Below, in pieces: positions 42,983 to 54,189 of a DNA stretch of 64,000 bases. A model generated the notes under the pieces. It did not search any database, was not told the origin of the DNA, and saw only the letters and a list, made by a program, of their open reading frames with translations. This DNA comes from Microvirga makkahensis. GTDB taxonomy: Bacteria > Pseudomonadota > Alphaproteobacteria > Rhizobiales > Beijerinckiaceae. The stretch covers positions 1 through 64,000 of the forward strand of contig NZ_WURB01000019.1 of the NCBI RefSeq assembly GCF_009830105.1, read 5' to 3'. The stretch's first letter is position 1, and the number at the start of each line of letters is the position of its first letter. The position numbers and the translations under genes were made by a program.

Positions 42983-43038
42983 GAGGGCTTGAACGGCGCT
43001 CAAGCCCTCTGGGGAGGAGCGGGCGGCGATTGCCGCCC
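42983..43038. other. two hairpins between ctaD and ctaB
   Basis: GAGGGCTTGA-ACGGCGC-TCAAGCCCTC (42983-43009), a perfect 10-bp inverted repeat, and GGGCGGC-GATT-GCCGCCC (43021-43038). Neither is followed by a T-run on the minus strand, so they look like mRNA-processing or partial-attenuation hairpins, not full terminators. Confidence 0.5.
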
Positions 43039-43049
43039 GGCTCGCTTCG

Positions 43050-44693
<1,644 letters not shown>

Positions 44694-44698
44694 CTAAA

Positions 44699-45553
44699 TT
44701 ACTGAGCGTTCGCGAACTTGAGCGGAGCCGAGCCTTCCGCGGAAGCATAACGCTGCTTCGCCTCGTTCAGCCAAGCGGCATATTGCTGCTCGCTCACGAC
44801 GCGGATTTCGATCGGCATGTAGGGATGGCCGTTGCCGCAGAGCTCCGAGCACTGGCCATAATAGACGCCTTCCTTCTCGGCCTTGAACCAGGTCTCGTTC
44901 AGGCGGCCGGGAACGGCGTCGATCTTCACCGCGAAGGACGGGAGGGCGAAGGCGTGGATCACGTCCGCGGCGGTGACCTGCAGGCGGACGACCTTGCCGA
45001 CCGGCACGACCATGGCGTTGTCCACGCCGAGGAGACGCGGCTGATCGGGCTTCAGGTCAGCGGTTTCCGTGACCATGTTCGAGTCGAACTTGAAGCCGCC
45101 CTGATCGGCCGGATACTCGTAGCCCCAGTACCAGGAATAGCCGGTGACCTTCACGACCACGTCGGCCGGCGGCGGAACCAGCTGCTGGCGGAGGAGGCGG
45201 AAGGAGGGGATTGCAATCGCCACGAGGATCAGCACCGGAACGATCGTCCAGGCCACCTCAAGGAGAGTGTTGTGGGTGGTCTTCGAGGGAACCGGGTTCT
45301 TTCGCTCGTTGAAGCGGGCGATGATCACCAGGAGCAGCGCCAGCACGAAGAGGCAGATCGCGGTGATCAGCCAGAGCAGGTAGGTGTGGAAGTTGGACAC
45401 GCTCTGTCCCAACTCGGTCACCATCTCCTGCATGCCGGTTTCCCAGGGAGAGGGGCGGCCTGCGGCAGCCCATGCCTCACTTATGCCCAACACAAGTGCG
45501 ACCGCTGCCGTGGAGAGGGCGGTCACCGATCGACGTCCATTCTCGATCCGCAT
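44699..45553 (-). CDS. ctaC: cytochrome c oxidase subunit II
   Basis: A 284-aa protein from the ATG at 45553 (MRIENGRRSVTALSTAAVAL). It has a cleavable signal peptide, two membrane segments at about residues 55-80 and 100-120, and a periplasmic CuA domain with YGQCSELCGNGHPYMPI, holding the Cys, Cys, His and Met ligands. AGGAGC lies about 12 bases upstream. The frame is open further upstream without family similarity. First gene of the oxidase operon, divergent from ialB. Confidence 0.97.
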   Translation of the reverse strand: MRIENGRRSVTALSTAAVALVLGISEAWAAAGRPSPWETGMQEMVTELGQSVSNFHTYLLWLITAICLFVLALLLVIIARFNERKNPVPSKTTHNTLLEVAWTIVPVLILVAIAIPSFRLLRQQLVPPPADVVVKVTGYSWYWGYEYPADQGGFKFDSNMVTETADLKPDQPRLLGVDNAMVVPVGKVVRLQVTAADVIHAFALPSFAVKIDAVPGRLNETWFKAEKEGVYYGQCSELCGNGHPYMPIEIRVVSEQQYAAWLNEAKQRYASAEGSAPLKFANAQ

Positions 45554-45867
45554 CGGCGTTCCAAAGCTCCTAATGATGTAGTGGCCGGGGGCCACGAAAG
45601 CATAAAGGCGACGCTCCGGACGTGCGAATAGCGGCGCCCGGCCTGCGCCATCACCTTTGATCCATGCCAAAGATCACAGGACGCGCCGAAGCGCAACGGT
45701 TCTGAGGTCGCAATCTGTGCGTCATAACCGCCAAAAGCGATTGTGTCGCGACTTATCCCCCTCTCGCTTGACAGCATGGCCCCTGCCATGGTCCCAACGG
45801 GCCGAAGATTGGGTTCGCAGCGGCCGGGCCGCCGCCTTCATGGCAAAGGTTCAACAAGGAGAAACCG
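45554..45867. other. divergent spacer between ctaC and the IalB-family gene
   Basis: I see no gene here. It contains a perfect dyad CATGGC-CCCT-GCCATG (45775-45790) just downstream of a TTGACA (45769-45774) that could be the -35 of the IalB gene; no good -10 follows. The spacer should also contain the promoter of the oxidase operon, but no clear match to a consensus is visible. Confidence 0.5.
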
Positions 45868-46380
45868 ATGGGCGTATCGCGATGGATCCGTTACGGGGCG
45901 GCAGCTTTGCTCGGCCTGTCGACTTTGGGCGCCGCGGGCGGCGCCCAGGCCCAGGGCATGGTCAAGAACACCTATGGCGACTGGCAGATGCGCTGCGAAA
46001 CCCCGGCGGGTGCCTCGGCCGAGCAATGTGCCCTCGTCCAGAACGTGGTGGCGGAGGACCGGCCGAACGTCACTCTGGTGATTATCGTGTTGAAAACCGC
46101 CGACGGCAAAAGCCGCCTCCTTCGCGTCGTTGCGCCCCTCGGTATTCTCCTGCCGTCGGGGCTGGGGCTTAAGATCGACCAGACGGATATCGGACGCGCT
46201 GGGTTCGTGCGCTGTTTGGCCACGGGTTGCGTTGCCGAGGTCGTCATGGAAGAAAATCTTATCAATCAGATGAAGTCCGGGCAGTCCGCCACCTTCATCG
46301 TGTTCCAGACGCCGGAGGAGGGCATCGGCATACCCGTGTCGCTGAACGGGTTCGCGACCGGCTTCGATGCACTTCCCTAA
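45868..46380 (+). CDS. invasion-associated locus B (IalB) family protein
   Basis: A 170-aa exported protein with a signal peptide (MGVSRWIRYGAAALLGLSTL, processed at AQAQG near 29). The mature part begins NTYGDWQMRCETPAGASAEQ, and the ..GDW...C and GFVRCLATGCVAEVVMEE motifs define the IalB family. In Bartonella IalB is involved in erythrocyte entry, but in environmental alphaproteobacteria the role is unknown. AAGGAGAAACC lies just before the ATG. Four Cys suggest disulfides. Confidence 0.92.
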   Translation: MGVSRWIRYGAAALLGLSTLGAAGGAQAQGMVKNTYGDWQMRCETPAGASAEQCALVQNVVAEDRPNVTLVIIVLKTADGKSRLLRVVAPLGILLPSGLGLKIDQTDIGRAGFVRCLATGCVAEVVMEENLINQMKSGQSATFIVFQTPEEGIGIPVSLNGFATGFDALP

Positions 46381-46415
46381 CCGAAGAACTATATGAAGAG
46401 AGCTGGGGGGATTGG

Positions 46416-46976
46416 ATGGTAAAGGGTTTGGATGTGAAGGCCGGCATGGCATTCGCCGTTCTGAGTGTTTCGGCTCTAGCCGGATGCGCACCCCCAAGTG
46501 AGGGCGGTGGCATGGGCATCGGCGAGATGCTGCTGACGGGGGGCGCTTCGCTGGCCCCGGTTCAGGCAAAGCCCTTGGATGACGTCTATTGCCCGCCGGT
46601 GGCGATCTTCGAGGGCGGATCCGCGATCCGCTCCGGCGATTCTTCGTCTCCGCGCAGCCAGATCGCCATCGGCAATCTCGCCCGCGAATGCATGGGGCAG
46701 CCCGACGGCTCCACCCTGGTGAAGGTGGGCGTCGAAGCCCGCGCGCTTCTCGGTGCCGGAGGTTCGGCCGGGCGCTACACCGTTCCGGTGCAGATTGTGG
46801 TCAAGGACGGCTCGACCGTCATCGCCACCCGCAGTCGAACGGCCACGGCCGCCATTCCGGCCGGTGGCACCCAAGCCACGGTGACCGTGGTCGAGGACGG
46901 CATCGTCGTACCAGCCGCCCGTGCCAATACCTTCGAGATCGAAGTCGGCCTCGGCGGGCGGGGCCGGCGCGGGTAA
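46416..46976 (+). CDS. probable lipoprotein of unknown function
   Basis: A 186-aa protein with a lipoprotein signal peptide: MVKGLDVKAGMAFAVLSVSA then LAGC, a canonical lipobox with Cys at about residue 24. The mature part includes VYCPPVAIFEGGSAIRSGD, AIGNLARECMGQPDGSTLVK, VGVEARALLGAGGSAGRYTV, and a beta-rich C-terminus with VVEDGIVVPAARANTFEIEV. It looks like a periplasmic beta-sandwich domain; I cannot name it. It starts 36 bp after the IalB gene, probably in the same transcript. Confidence 0.8.
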   Translation: MVKGLDVKAGMAFAVLSVSALAGCAPPSEGGGMGIGEMLLTGGASLAPVQAKPLDDVYCPPVAIFEGGSAIRSGDSSSPRSQIAIGNLARECMGQPDGSTLVKVGVEARALLGAGGSAGRYTVPVQIVVKDGSTVIATRSRTATAAIPAGGTQATVTVVEDGIVVPAARANTFEIEVGLGGRGRRG

Positions 46977-47044
46977 GTCTGAAGCACCCTGTTCTTCGAA
47001 GAATAGGCGCGCCTCTACCGGCCCTTCGGACGAAGAGATCAGCT

Positions 47045-47290
47045 ATGGCAGTGAAACGCTTTAGCGGCCAATTTCGCCGTCCTGACGAAGCAATGCTGCG
47101 CGAAAAGGCGGGTTATGATGATCCGCGCGCCCGCTTCTACAAAGCGATGTTGGAGGCCTCGACCTACGACGAATATTATCGCTTGTCTGGTGATGAGCCC
47201 GTTTATCCCAGAACGTACAAGGGGCCCGTCACGGCGCATATGGAAATCCGTTACGCGCGAAGCGTGCGGGGCTGGATCGCGGATCACTAG
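47045..47290 (+). CDS. small conserved hypothetical protein
   Basis: An 81-aa soluble protein: MAVKRFSGQFRRPDEAMLRE, KAGYDDPRARFYKAMLEAST and YDEYYRLSGDEPVYPRTYKG. Arg- and Tyr-rich, without Cys or a membrane segment. A family is not recognised. It is on the same strand as the IalB and lipoprotein genes, 68 bp after the latter. The ATG at 47045 is the first sensible start. It ends at a GCATCG-family repeat. Confidence 0.65.
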   Translation: MAVKRFSGQFRRPDEAMLREKAGYDDPRARFYKAMLEASTYDEYYRLSGDEPVYPRTYKGPVTAHMEIRYARSVRGWIADH

Positions 47291-47422
47291 CGCATCGCAC
47301 GAAAGTGGCCTCGGTTTTTTCACTCGCGCGACCCGACGGGTCGTTTCAAGCGATGCGCTCTTCGAAGAGTGGAGCATCGGATTTCCACAACAGTGCAAAT
47401 CCACTTTTCACGTCCGAGGCTC
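47289..47422. repeat. two GCATCG-family repeat copies in tandem
   Basis: Copy 1: AGCGCATCG (47289-47297) pairs with CGATGCGCT (47351-47359). Copy 2: GAGCATCGGATTTCC (47372) pairs with a near-match TCCGAGGCTC (to 47422). They fill the convergent spacer between the 81-aa protein gene and the CBS-domain transporter gene. Confidence 0.6.
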
Positions 47423-48723
47423 TAGCGGACGGTGGAACCCGCCCTTTGATACAAGGGCGTCGCAAGCACCTTGTCGATCCGGCGCCCGTCCAGGTCGACC
47501 ACCTCGAAACGCCATCCCATCACGTCCACCTGCTCGCCCGTGCCGGGCAGGTGCTCCAACTCGCTGATCACGAGGCCTCCGACCGTGTGGTAGCTGCGGC
47601 TCTCCGGCAGGGTGATGCCCAGGACATCCGCCATTTCGTCCACCGGCATGGACCCGGCGAGCAGCCAGGAGCCGTCCTCGCGGCGCACGGCGTCGGGTTC
47701 CGGCGTCTCACCGGCCGAGCGGAAGGCGCCGACGATCGCTTCCAGGGCGTCCGCCGGAGTCACGATGCCTTCGAAATGTCCGTACTCGTCATGGACGAGC
47801 GCCATGGGCACTTCCGAGTCGCGCAGAACCGCGAGCGCGTCCAGCGCATAAAGCGTGTCGGGAATGATGGGCGCGCTTTGAACGTGGGTGCGGATATCCA
47901 GCGGCTGGCCCGAGAGCAGCGCGGCCAGAAGGGTCCGTGACTGGATGACGCCGATGATATTGTCGGGCGAGCCCTCGCTTACGGGCAGGCGGGAGTGCGG
48001 TGTTTCCATCAGGAAGCTGCAGATCGCCTCCGCGTCGTCGTCGACACCGATCCAGTCCACATCCGTGCGCGGGGTCATGAGGCCGCGCACCGTCCGGTCG
48101 CCGAGGCGAAGGACGCCGGAGATCATGCGCCGTTCCTCCTCCTCGATCACGCCCGCGCTTTCGGCCTCGCCGACGATCATCTTGATCTCCTCCTCGGTCA
48201 CGGTCGTTCCTTCGCCGGAGGACGGTCCGAACAGGCCGAAGATCAGGCGGGTGGAGGCGTTGAGGAGCCACACCGCAGGGGCGGCCGCTTTCGATAGTAC
48301 CAGCATCAGCGGAGCCATCGCGCAGGCGATGCCCTCGGGATGTCGCAGGGCGAGCTGTTTGGGCACGAGTTCGCCGATGACGATGGAGAGATAGGTGATG
48401 AGCCCGATGACGATACCGAACCCGAGGGGTTCGGCCGCGCCCTCCGGCATGCCCTCCGCCATCAGGAACTGGGTCAGCCGGTCGCCCAGGGCTGCGCCCG
48501 AGAAGGCGCCGGCCAGGATGCCCACCAGGGTAATGCCGATCTGGACCGTCGAGAGGAACCGCCCGGAATCCTCCATGAGGGTCAGAGCGGTGTTGGCCCC
48601 CGTGCGACCCTTTTCCGCCATGGCCTTCAGGCGGGGCCTGCGAGCAGAAACGATGGCGAGTTCTGAAAGCGCGAAGACGCCGTTCAGGGCGACGAGAGCA
48701 AGAGCAATGACCAGTTCGAGCAA
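47422..48723 (-). CDS. HlyC/CorC-family transporter (CNNM, CBS and CorC domains)
   Basis: A 433-aa protein. Residues 1-180 form a CNNM/DUF21 membrane domain (NGVFALSELAIVSARRPRL; SIVIGELVPKQLALR). TRLIFGLFGPSS leads to the CBS pair at about 215-335 (RTVRGLMTPRTDVDWIGVDD). The CorC domain at the C-terminus ends KVLATPLYQRAGSTVR. Family members handle Mg2+ or Co2+. The reading starts at a TTG (48723), with no strong ribosome site, so the true start is not certain. Confidence 0.9.
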   Translation of the reverse strand: MLELVIALALVALNGVFALSELAIVSARRPRLKAMAEKGRTGANTALTLMEDSGRFLSTVQIGITLVGILAGAFSGAALGDRLTQFLMAEGMPEGAAEPLGFGIVIGLITYLSIVIGELVPKQLALRHPEGIACAMAPLMLVLSKAAAPAVWLLNASTRLIFGLFGPSSGEGTTVTEEEIKMIVGEAESAGVIEEEERRMISGVLRLGDRTVRGLMTPRTDVDWIGVDDDAEAICSFLMETPHSRLPVSEGSPDNIIGVIQSRTLLAALLSGQPLDIRTHVQSAPIIPDTLYALDALAVLRDSEVPMALVHDEYGHFEGIVTPADALEAIVGAFRSAGETPEPDAVRREDGSWLLAGSMPVDEMADVLGITLPESRSYHTVGGLVISELEHLPGTGEQVDVMGWRFEVVDLDGRRIDKVLATPLYQRAGSTVR

Positions 48724-48892
48724 CGGTACCAGGAGCTGCCGACCGGATCAGGCCGCGCTTTCCCCTTCTGTGAGTGACGGCCCAACAATGAGGGTTCGGA
48801 AGCCTTCCGTCAATTAAGACGGGGGAGAGGTCCGATGCGGCGCCGTGATTTGTTGACAGGATCCTATTTCCTCTTCAGAGCTAAAAAAGCCG
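48724..48892. other. spacer between CBS transporter and glycine riboswitch
   Basis: No gene visible. TTGACA at 48853-48858 is the best -35 for the gcv operon; about 20 bases on is a poor -10 region (CTAAAAAAG near 48881). The rest shows nothing recognisable. Confidence 0.45.
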
Positions 48893-48894
48893 AT

Positions 48895-49092
48895 GATCCC
48901 CGCGGAAGAGACCGGGCTTTACCCAAGTCCGGCGCCGAAGGCGCAACCGCCCCGGAAACGCTCAGGCCAAAGGACCGCGCGGGAGCTGGCACTCTGGAAA
49001 GCGGCGACGCTTGAAACGCGTCGCCCACCGACGGGCGTAACCTGCCGCTTCGAGCGGTCGGGGAAATCTCTCAGGTCTCGGGACAGAGGGGG
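48895..49092 (+). promoter_or_regulatory. tandem glycine riboswitch
   Basis: Two glycine aptamers in a row just upstream of gcvT. Aptamer 1 (about 48895-48985) has CGCCGAAGGCGCAACCGCCC, then GGAAACGCTCAGGCCAAAGG. Aptamer 2 (about 48989-49092) has CACCGACGGGCGTAACCTGC, then GGAAATCTCTCAGGTCTCGG, each with the conserved purine-rich and CTCAGG segments. Glycine binding usually turns the cleavage genes on. A short expression platform (49093-49146) leads to the gcvT start. Confidence 0.9.
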
Positions 49093-49146
49093 CGCAAGGC
49101 ACCGGGCCGCAAGGCTCGGAGAAACGCGCACCTTTGAGGGAATCCG

Positions 49147-50283
49147 ATGGCCGAGCCAGCGCCGCTTCTGCAAACCCCGCTTCATGCCGAGCACGTGACG
49201 CTTGGTGCCCGCATGGTGCCCTTCGCGGGCTATGACATGCCGGTTCAGTATCCCACCGGCATCTTGACGGAACACACCTGGACCCGCGAGCATGCGGGCC
49301 TGTTCGACGTCTCCCACATGGGTCAGGCCTTCCTCGTCGCCGAGGACAAGAGCCACGAGACCGTGGCCAGAGCTCTCGAGGCGCTGATCCCTGCCGACGT
49401 GTTGAACCTCAAGCCCAACCAGCAGCGCTATTCGCAGCTTCTCGCCGATGACGGCGGAATTCTCGACGACCTCATGGTCACCCGCGTCGGCGCGCCGGGC
49501 CACGAGGGCCGGCTCTATCTCGTGGTGAACGCCTCCATGAAGGAGGCGGATTATGCCCATATCCAGGCACGCCTGCCGGATGGCGTCTCGCTCGACCGCA
49601 AGGACGATCTCGCCCTCATGGCGCTGCAGGGTCCTTCGGCCGAAGCCGTTCTCGGGAAACTCGCGCCCGAGACCGCCGGTCTTCCCTTCATGATGTCCAC
49701 GGACGTGCGGATCGGCGATAGCCAGTGCCACGTGTCCCGCTCGGGCTACACGGGCGAGGACGGTTACGAGATTTCCTGCCGTGCGGAGGACGCGGCGAAG
49801 CTCTGGAACAGGCTCCTTGCCGATCCGGAGGTGAAGCCCATCGGCCTCGGCGCGCGCGATTCGCTCCGTCTCGAGGCGGGGCTGTGCCTCTATGGCCACG
49901 ACATCGACACCACGACCTCGCCCATCGAGGCGGGCCTGATCTGGTCGATCCAGAAGCGCCGCCGCGAGGAAGGGGGCTTCCCGGGGGCCGGGCGCATCCA
50001 GCGCGAGATCAAGGAAGGCCCCGCTCGCGTCCGGGTCGGCATCAGGCCGGAAGGCCGCGCTCCGGCCCGCGAGGGCGCCATCATCACCACGCCCGAGGGG
50101 CGCGAGGTCGGCATCGTGACCTCCGGCGGCTTCGGTCCCACCGTCAACGGCCCCGTGGCCATGGGCTATGTGTCGAAGGACCTGTCCGCCCTCGGCACCG
50201 ATCTTCATCTCGTCGTTCGCGGCAAGCCGCTGCCCGCCAAGGTCGCGGCCATGCCGTTCGCACCGCATCGTTACAAGCGCTAA
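49147..50283 (+). CDS. gcvT: glycine cleavage system T protein (aminomethyltransferase)
   Basis: A 378-aa enzyme that transfers the methylene group of the lipoyl-bound intermediate to tetrahydrofolate and releases ammonia. [20 protein letters not shown] and [12 protein letters not shown] are the T-protein core; [15 protein letters not shown] follows, and [20 protein letters not shown] is the typical C-terminal folate-domain block. Full length. It is the first gene of the operon gcvT-gcvH-osmC-gcvPA-gcvPB, under the riboswitch. Confidence 0.97.
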   Translation: MAEPAPLLQTPLHAEHVTLGARMVPFAGYDMPVQYPTGILTEHTWTREHAGLFDVSHMGQAFLVAEDKSHETVARALEALIPADVLNLKPNQQRYSQLLADDGGILDDLMVTRVGAPGHEGRLYLVVNASMKEADYAHIQARLPDGVSLDRKDDLALMALQGPSAEAVLGKLAPETAGLPFMMSTDVRIGDSQCHVSRSGYTGEDGYEISCRAEDAAKLWNRLLADPEVKPIGLGARDSLRLEAGLCLYGHDIDTTTSPIEAGLIWSIQKRRREEGGFPGAGRIQREIKEGPARVRVGIRPEGRAPAREGAIITTPEGREVGIVTSGGFGPTVNGPVAMGYVSKDLSALGTDLHLVVRGKPLPAKVAAMPFAPHRYKR

Positions 50284-50303
50284 TTCCAGAGGGAGCAGGA
50301 AGC

Positions 50304-50678
50304 ATGACCACGCGCTACACCAAGGACCACGAATACATCCGCGTCGAGGGCGACGCCGGCATCGTCGGCATTTCCGACTACGCGCAGAGCCAGCTCGGCG
50401 ACGTCGTCTTCGTGGAGCTGCCGAGCGTCGGAAAGACTCTCTCGAAGGGCGACGAAGCCGCCGTCGTCGAGAGCGTGAAGGCCGCGAGCGAAGTCTATGC
50501 TCCGGTTTCCGGCGAGGTCGTCGAAGTCAACAGCGAGCTTGAGGCCTCGCCCGGCACGGTCAACGAGGATCCCGCCGGTCGGGGCTGGTTCATGAAGATC
50601 CGTCTCGCGAACGCGAGCGAGCTCGACGGACTCATGACCGAAGAGCAGTACCAGGAATTCGTGAAGTCGATCTCTTAA
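50304..50678 (+). CDS. gcvH: glycine cleavage system H protein
   Basis: A 124-aa lipoyl carrier. Lys59 in [17 protein letters not shown] is the lipoylation site, [19 protein letters not shown] is the typical start and [15 protein letters not shown] is the C-terminal motif. It shuttles the aminomethyl group among P, T and L proteins. GGGAGCAGG precedes the ATG. It starts 20 bp after gcvT. Confidence 0.97.
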   Translation: MTTRYTKDHEYIRVEGDAGIVGISDYAQSQLGDVVFVELPSVGKTLSKGDEAAVVESVKAASEVYAPVSGEVVEVNSELEASPGTVNEDPAGRGWFMKIRLANASELDGLMTEEQYQEFVKSIS

Positions 50679-50692
50679 AGGAGATACATCTC

Positions 50693-51181
50693 ATGCCGCA
50701 CGAATACACGGCCAATGTGCGCTGGACCCGCGGGGAGGGCGAGGCCTTTTCCGACAATCGCTACAGCCGCGGCCATCGTTGGTCGTTCGACGGCGGCATC
50801 GAACTCGTGGCATCGGCATCGCCTTCCGTGGTGCCGCTGCCTCTGTCCCGCGAAGACGCGGTCGATCCCGAAGAGGCCTTCGTGGCGGCCGTGTCGAGCT
50901 GCCACATGCTCACCTTTCTCGGGATCGCCGCGAAGAAGCGCTTCGTCGTGGACCGCTACGAGGACAGGGCGCTGGGCGTGATGACGCCGAACGAGAAGGG
51001 CAAGCTCTTCATCTCCAAGGTCACGCTGGATCCCGTCATCGAATTCTCGGGCGAGAAAATTCCGACTCCCGAACAGATCGCCGACATGCATCACCTCGCC
51101 CACAAGGAATGCTTCATCGCCAACTCCGTGCTCACGGAGATCGTGGTGGCGGGCATCCCCTCGCACAAACCCAAGGTTTAG
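50693..51181 (+). CDS. OsmC-family peroxide reductase
   Basis: A 162-aa protein with the two catalytic Cys of OsmC/Ohr proteins: Cys70 in VAAVSSCHMLTFL and Cys140 in AHKECFIANSV. FSDNRYSRGHRWSFDGGIEL lies near the N-terminus. It detoxifies organic hydroperoxides. AAAGGAGA lies about 8 bases before the ATG. Unusually, it sits between gcvH and gcvPA, 14 bp from gcvH and 3 bp before gcvPA, so it should be co-expressed with glycine cleavage. Confidence 0.93.
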   Translation: MPHEYTANVRWTRGEGEAFSDNRYSRGHRWSFDGGIELVASASPSVVPLPLSREDAVDPEEAFVAAVSSCHMLTFLGIAAKKRFVVDRYEDRALGVMTPNEKGKLFISKVTLDPVIEFSGEKIPTPEQIADMHHLAHKECFIANSVLTEIVVAGIPSHKPKV

Positions 51182-51184
51182 CCG

Positions 51185-52525
51185 ATGCGTTATTTGCCTC
51201 TCTCCGATACCGACCGCAGCGAGATGCTCGCGCGCATCGGTGTCAAAACGGTGGACGAATTGTTCGCCGACGTGCCGAAGAGCCTGCTGCTCAAGGAGCC
51301 GGTCGATCTTCCCCGCCGCAAGGGCGAGCTGGAGGTCGAGCGCATCCTCTCGCGCATGGCGGCCAGGAACATCTCGGCTTCGTCCGTGCCGTTTTTCATC
51401 GGCGCGGGCGCATACAAGCACCACGTCCCCGCGACGGTGGATCACCTGATCCAGCGCTCTGAGTTCCTGACGAGCTACACGCCCTATCAGCCGGAGATCG
51501 CCCAGGGCACGCTGCAATACCTGTTCGAGTTCCAGACGCAGGTCGCCGCGCTCACCGGCATGGATGTGGCGAACGCCTCGATGTATGACGGCTCGACCGG
51601 CACGGGCGAGGCGGTGCTGATGGCGCATCGCGTGACGAAGCGGCGCAAGGCCGTGCTCTCCGGTGGCCTGCATCCGCATTACGCGGAGGTGGTGCGCACG
51701 CTTTCGGACATGGCGAGCGACAGCGTCGTCACCATGCAGCCGGATGTCTCCGGCAGCGAGGACATTCTCTCCCAGATCGACGACACGACATCCTGCGTCG
51801 TCGTGCAGTCGCCGGACGTGTTCGGTAACGTGCGTGACCTGAAGCCCATCGCCGAGAAGGCGCACAAGCACGGCGCGCTGCTGATCGCCGTGTTCACGGA
51901 GGCGGTTTCGCTCGGCCTCGTCGCGTCGCCCGGCAGCCAGGGCGCGGACATCGTGGTGGGCGAGGGCCAGTCCATCGGCAACGCGCTGAATTTCGGCGGT
52001 CCCTATGTCGGCCTCTTCGCCACGCAATCCAAGTTCATCCGCCAGATGCCGGGCCGCCTCTGCGGCGAGACGGTGGATGCGGACGGCAACCGCGGCTTCG
52101 TGCTCACGCTCTCGACCCGCGAGCAGCATATCCGCCGCGACAAGGCGACGTCGAATATCTGCACCAATTCAGGCCTTTGCGCGTTGGCCTTCACCATTCA
52201 CATGACCCTGCTCGGCGAGACGGGCCTGAAGCGCCTCGCTCGCGTCAATCATGCGAACGCGATCAAGCTCGCCGATCAGCTGGCTGGCGTGAAGGGCGTC
52301 GAGGTCCTCAACAGGACGTTCTTCAACGAGTTCACCGTGAAGCTCGCAAAGCCCGCGGCGGAAGTGGTCGAGCGCCTCGCCGAGAAGGGCGTGCTCGCGG
52401 GCGTGCCCGTATCGCGCCTGCTGCCGGGGGCCGGTCTCGACGACCTGCTGCTCGTGGCCTCTACCGAGATGAACACCGATGATGACCGCGCGGCCCTCGT
52501 CGCCGCCTTGAAGGAGGTTCTGTAA
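51185..52525 (+). CDS. gcvPA: glycine dehydrogenase (decarboxylating) subunit 1
   Basis: A 446-aa N-terminal half of the split P protein. [40 protein letters not shown] and [20 protein letters not shown] are P-protein N-domain motifs. The PLP lysine is in the partner GcvPB, and the two form the active site together. It decarboxylates glycine. It starts 3 bp after the osmC gene and its TAA overlaps the gcvPB start by one base. Confidence 0.97.
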   Translation: MRYLPLSDTDRSEMLARIGVKTVDELFADVPKSLLLKEPVDLPRRKGELEVERILSRMAARNISASSVPFFIGAGAYKHHVPATVDHLIQRSEFLTSYTPYQPEIAQGTLQYLFEFQTQVAALTGMDVANASMYDGSTGTGEAVLMAHRVTKRRKAVLSGGLHPHYAEVVRTLSDMASDSVVTMQPDVSGSEDILSQIDDTTSCVVVQSPDVFGNVRDLKPIAEKAHKHGALLIAVFTEAVSLGLVASPGSQGADIVVGEGQSIGNALNFGGPYVGLFATQSKFIRQMPGRLCGETVDADGNRGFVLTLSTREQHIRRDKATSNICTNSGLCALAFTIHMTLLGETGLKRLARVNHANAIKLADQLAGVKGVEVLNRTFFNEFTVKLAKPAAEVVERLAEKGVLAGVPVSRLLPGAGLDDLLLVASTEMNTDDDRAALVAALKEVL

Positions 52526-54171
52526 TGTTGAACCGCCAGGGACGTCCCTCCGCACCTCAGGCTCACGGCGTATCCGATCCGGCCGCCGGCATGGGCGATC
52601 AGGCAGCCCGCCTGCAGGGCGATGCCAACCGCATCACCGACTCCACTGCGGGCAGCCATCCGACCTTCACCGGCAACAAGGCGCTGGCGCAGATCGAGCC
52701 GCTGCTCTTCGAGATCGGCCGCTATGACACGACCGGCGTCGACATCGACGAGCCGGAGGATTTCGAGCCGCGCCTCGGCGGTCTGGAGCGCAAGGAGCCC
52801 ATCGGCCTCCCGGGCCTCTCCGAGCCCGAGACCATGCGCCATTACGTGCGTCTGTCCCAGATGAACTACGGCATCGATACGGGCCTCTTCCCGCTCGGCT
52901 CCTGCACGATGAAGCACAATGCCCGTCTGAACGAGCGCATGGCCCGCCTGCCGGGCTTCTCGGACGTGCATCCGCTGCAGCCGGTCTCCACCGTGCAGGG
53001 CGCGCTGGAACTCATGAACGAGCTCGGCCGCTATCTCGTCACGCTCACCAACATGACGGCCGTGGCGCTCTCGCCGAAGGCGGGCGCGCATGGCGAATTG
53101 TGCGGCATGATGGCGATCAAGGCCGCCATCGAGGCGCGCGGCGAGGGCAAGACCCGCAACGTGGTGCTGGTGCCCGATTCGGCGCACGGCACCAATCCGG
53201 CCACCGCCGCCCTCATCGGCTTCGTGGTTAAGCCGGTCCCGGCCCGCGAGGACGGCTGGGTGCATGTGGAGGACGTGAAGGAACGTCTCGGGCCCGACGT
53301 CGCCGCGATCATGCTCACCAATCCGAATACCTGCGGATTGTTCGAGCCCCAGGTCGCGGAGATCGCCAAGGCCATCCATGATGCGGGCGCCTATTTCTAC
53401 TGCGACGGCGCGAACTTCAACGCCATCGTCGGCAAGGCCAAGCCCGGCGATCTTGGCGTCGATGCCATGCACATCAACCTGCACAAGACCTTCTCGACGC
53501 CTCACGGCGGCGGTGGTCCGGGCTCTGGCCCGGTGGTGCTCTCCGAGCGGCTTGCGCCTTACGCGCCCGTGCCGTTCGTGCGCGCCGGCAAGGACGGTTT
53601 CGAGCTGGTGGAGCAGGCCTCCGACGCGGAGGAGAAGCCTTTCGGACGCATGACCGCATTCCACGGCCAGATGGGCATGTACGTGCGCGCCTTGTCCTAC
53701 ATGCTCTCGCATGGTTCGGACGGCATGAAGCAGGCATCGGAAGATGCGGTACTCAACGCCAACTACATCCGCGCAGGCCTCTCCGACCTGATGTCGCTGC
53801 CCTTCGGCGACAAGCCGTGCATGCACGAGGTGCTGTTCGACGATGCCTGGCTGAAGGATACGGGGGTGACCACCCTCGACGTGGCGAAGGCCATGATCGA
53901 TGAGGGCTACCACCCGATGACCATGTATTTCCCGCTGGTGGTGCATGGGGCGATGCTGATCGAGCCGACCGAATCCGAGTCGAAATCCTCCCTCGATCTC
54001 TTCATCGCGACCCTTCGCGATCTCGCGATGGCTGCGAAGAACGGCGACAGGGAACGCTTCACCGGCGCGCCCTACCACGCCCCGCGCCGCCGCCTCGACG
54101 AGACCAGGGCCGCCCGCAACCCGGTCCTCAAGTGGACCCCGCCTGCGCCGGTGGCGGAGGCCGCGGAGTAG
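52525..54171 (+). CDS. gcvPB: glycine dehydrogenase (decarboxylating) subunit 2
   Basis: A 548-aa C-terminal half of P protein. Lys321 in HINLHKTFSTPHGGGGPGSG is the PLP-binding residue. GLFPLGSCTMKHNARLNE and ARLPGFSDVHPLQPV are typical. Residues 1-50 form a longer N-terminal arm than usual (QGRPSAPQAHGVSDPAAGM). The ATG overlaps the gcvPA stop (TAATG). Closed by a terminator 19 bp on. Confidence 0.97.
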   Translation: MLNRQGRPSAPQAHGVSDPAAGMGDQAARLQGDANRITDSTAGSHPTFTGNKALAQIEPLLFEIGRYDTTGVDIDEPEDFEPRLGGLERKEPIGLPGLSEPETMRHYVRLSQMNYGIDTGLFPLGSCTMKHNARLNERMARLPGFSDVHPLQPVSTVQGALELMNELGRYLVTLTNMTAVALSPKAGAHGELCGMMAIKAAIEARGEGKTRNVVLVPDSAHGTNPATAALIGFVVKPVPAREDGWVHVEDVKERLGPDVAAIMLTNPNTCGLFEPQVAEIAKAIHDAGAYFYCDGANFNAIVGKAKPGDLGVDAMHINLHKTFSTPHGGGGPGSGPVVLSERLAPYAPVPFVRAGKDGFELVEQASDAEEKPFGRMTAFHGQMGMYVRALSYMLSHGSDGMKQASEDAVLNANYIRAGLSDLMSLPFGDKPCMHEVLFDDAWLKDTGVTTLDVAKAMIDEGYHPMTMYFPLVVHGAMLIEPTESESKSSLDLFIATLRDLAMAAKNGDRERFTGAPYHAPRRRLDETRAARNPVLKWTPPAPVAEAAE

Positions 54172-54189
54172 AGGCTCTTTCAGCGACGG

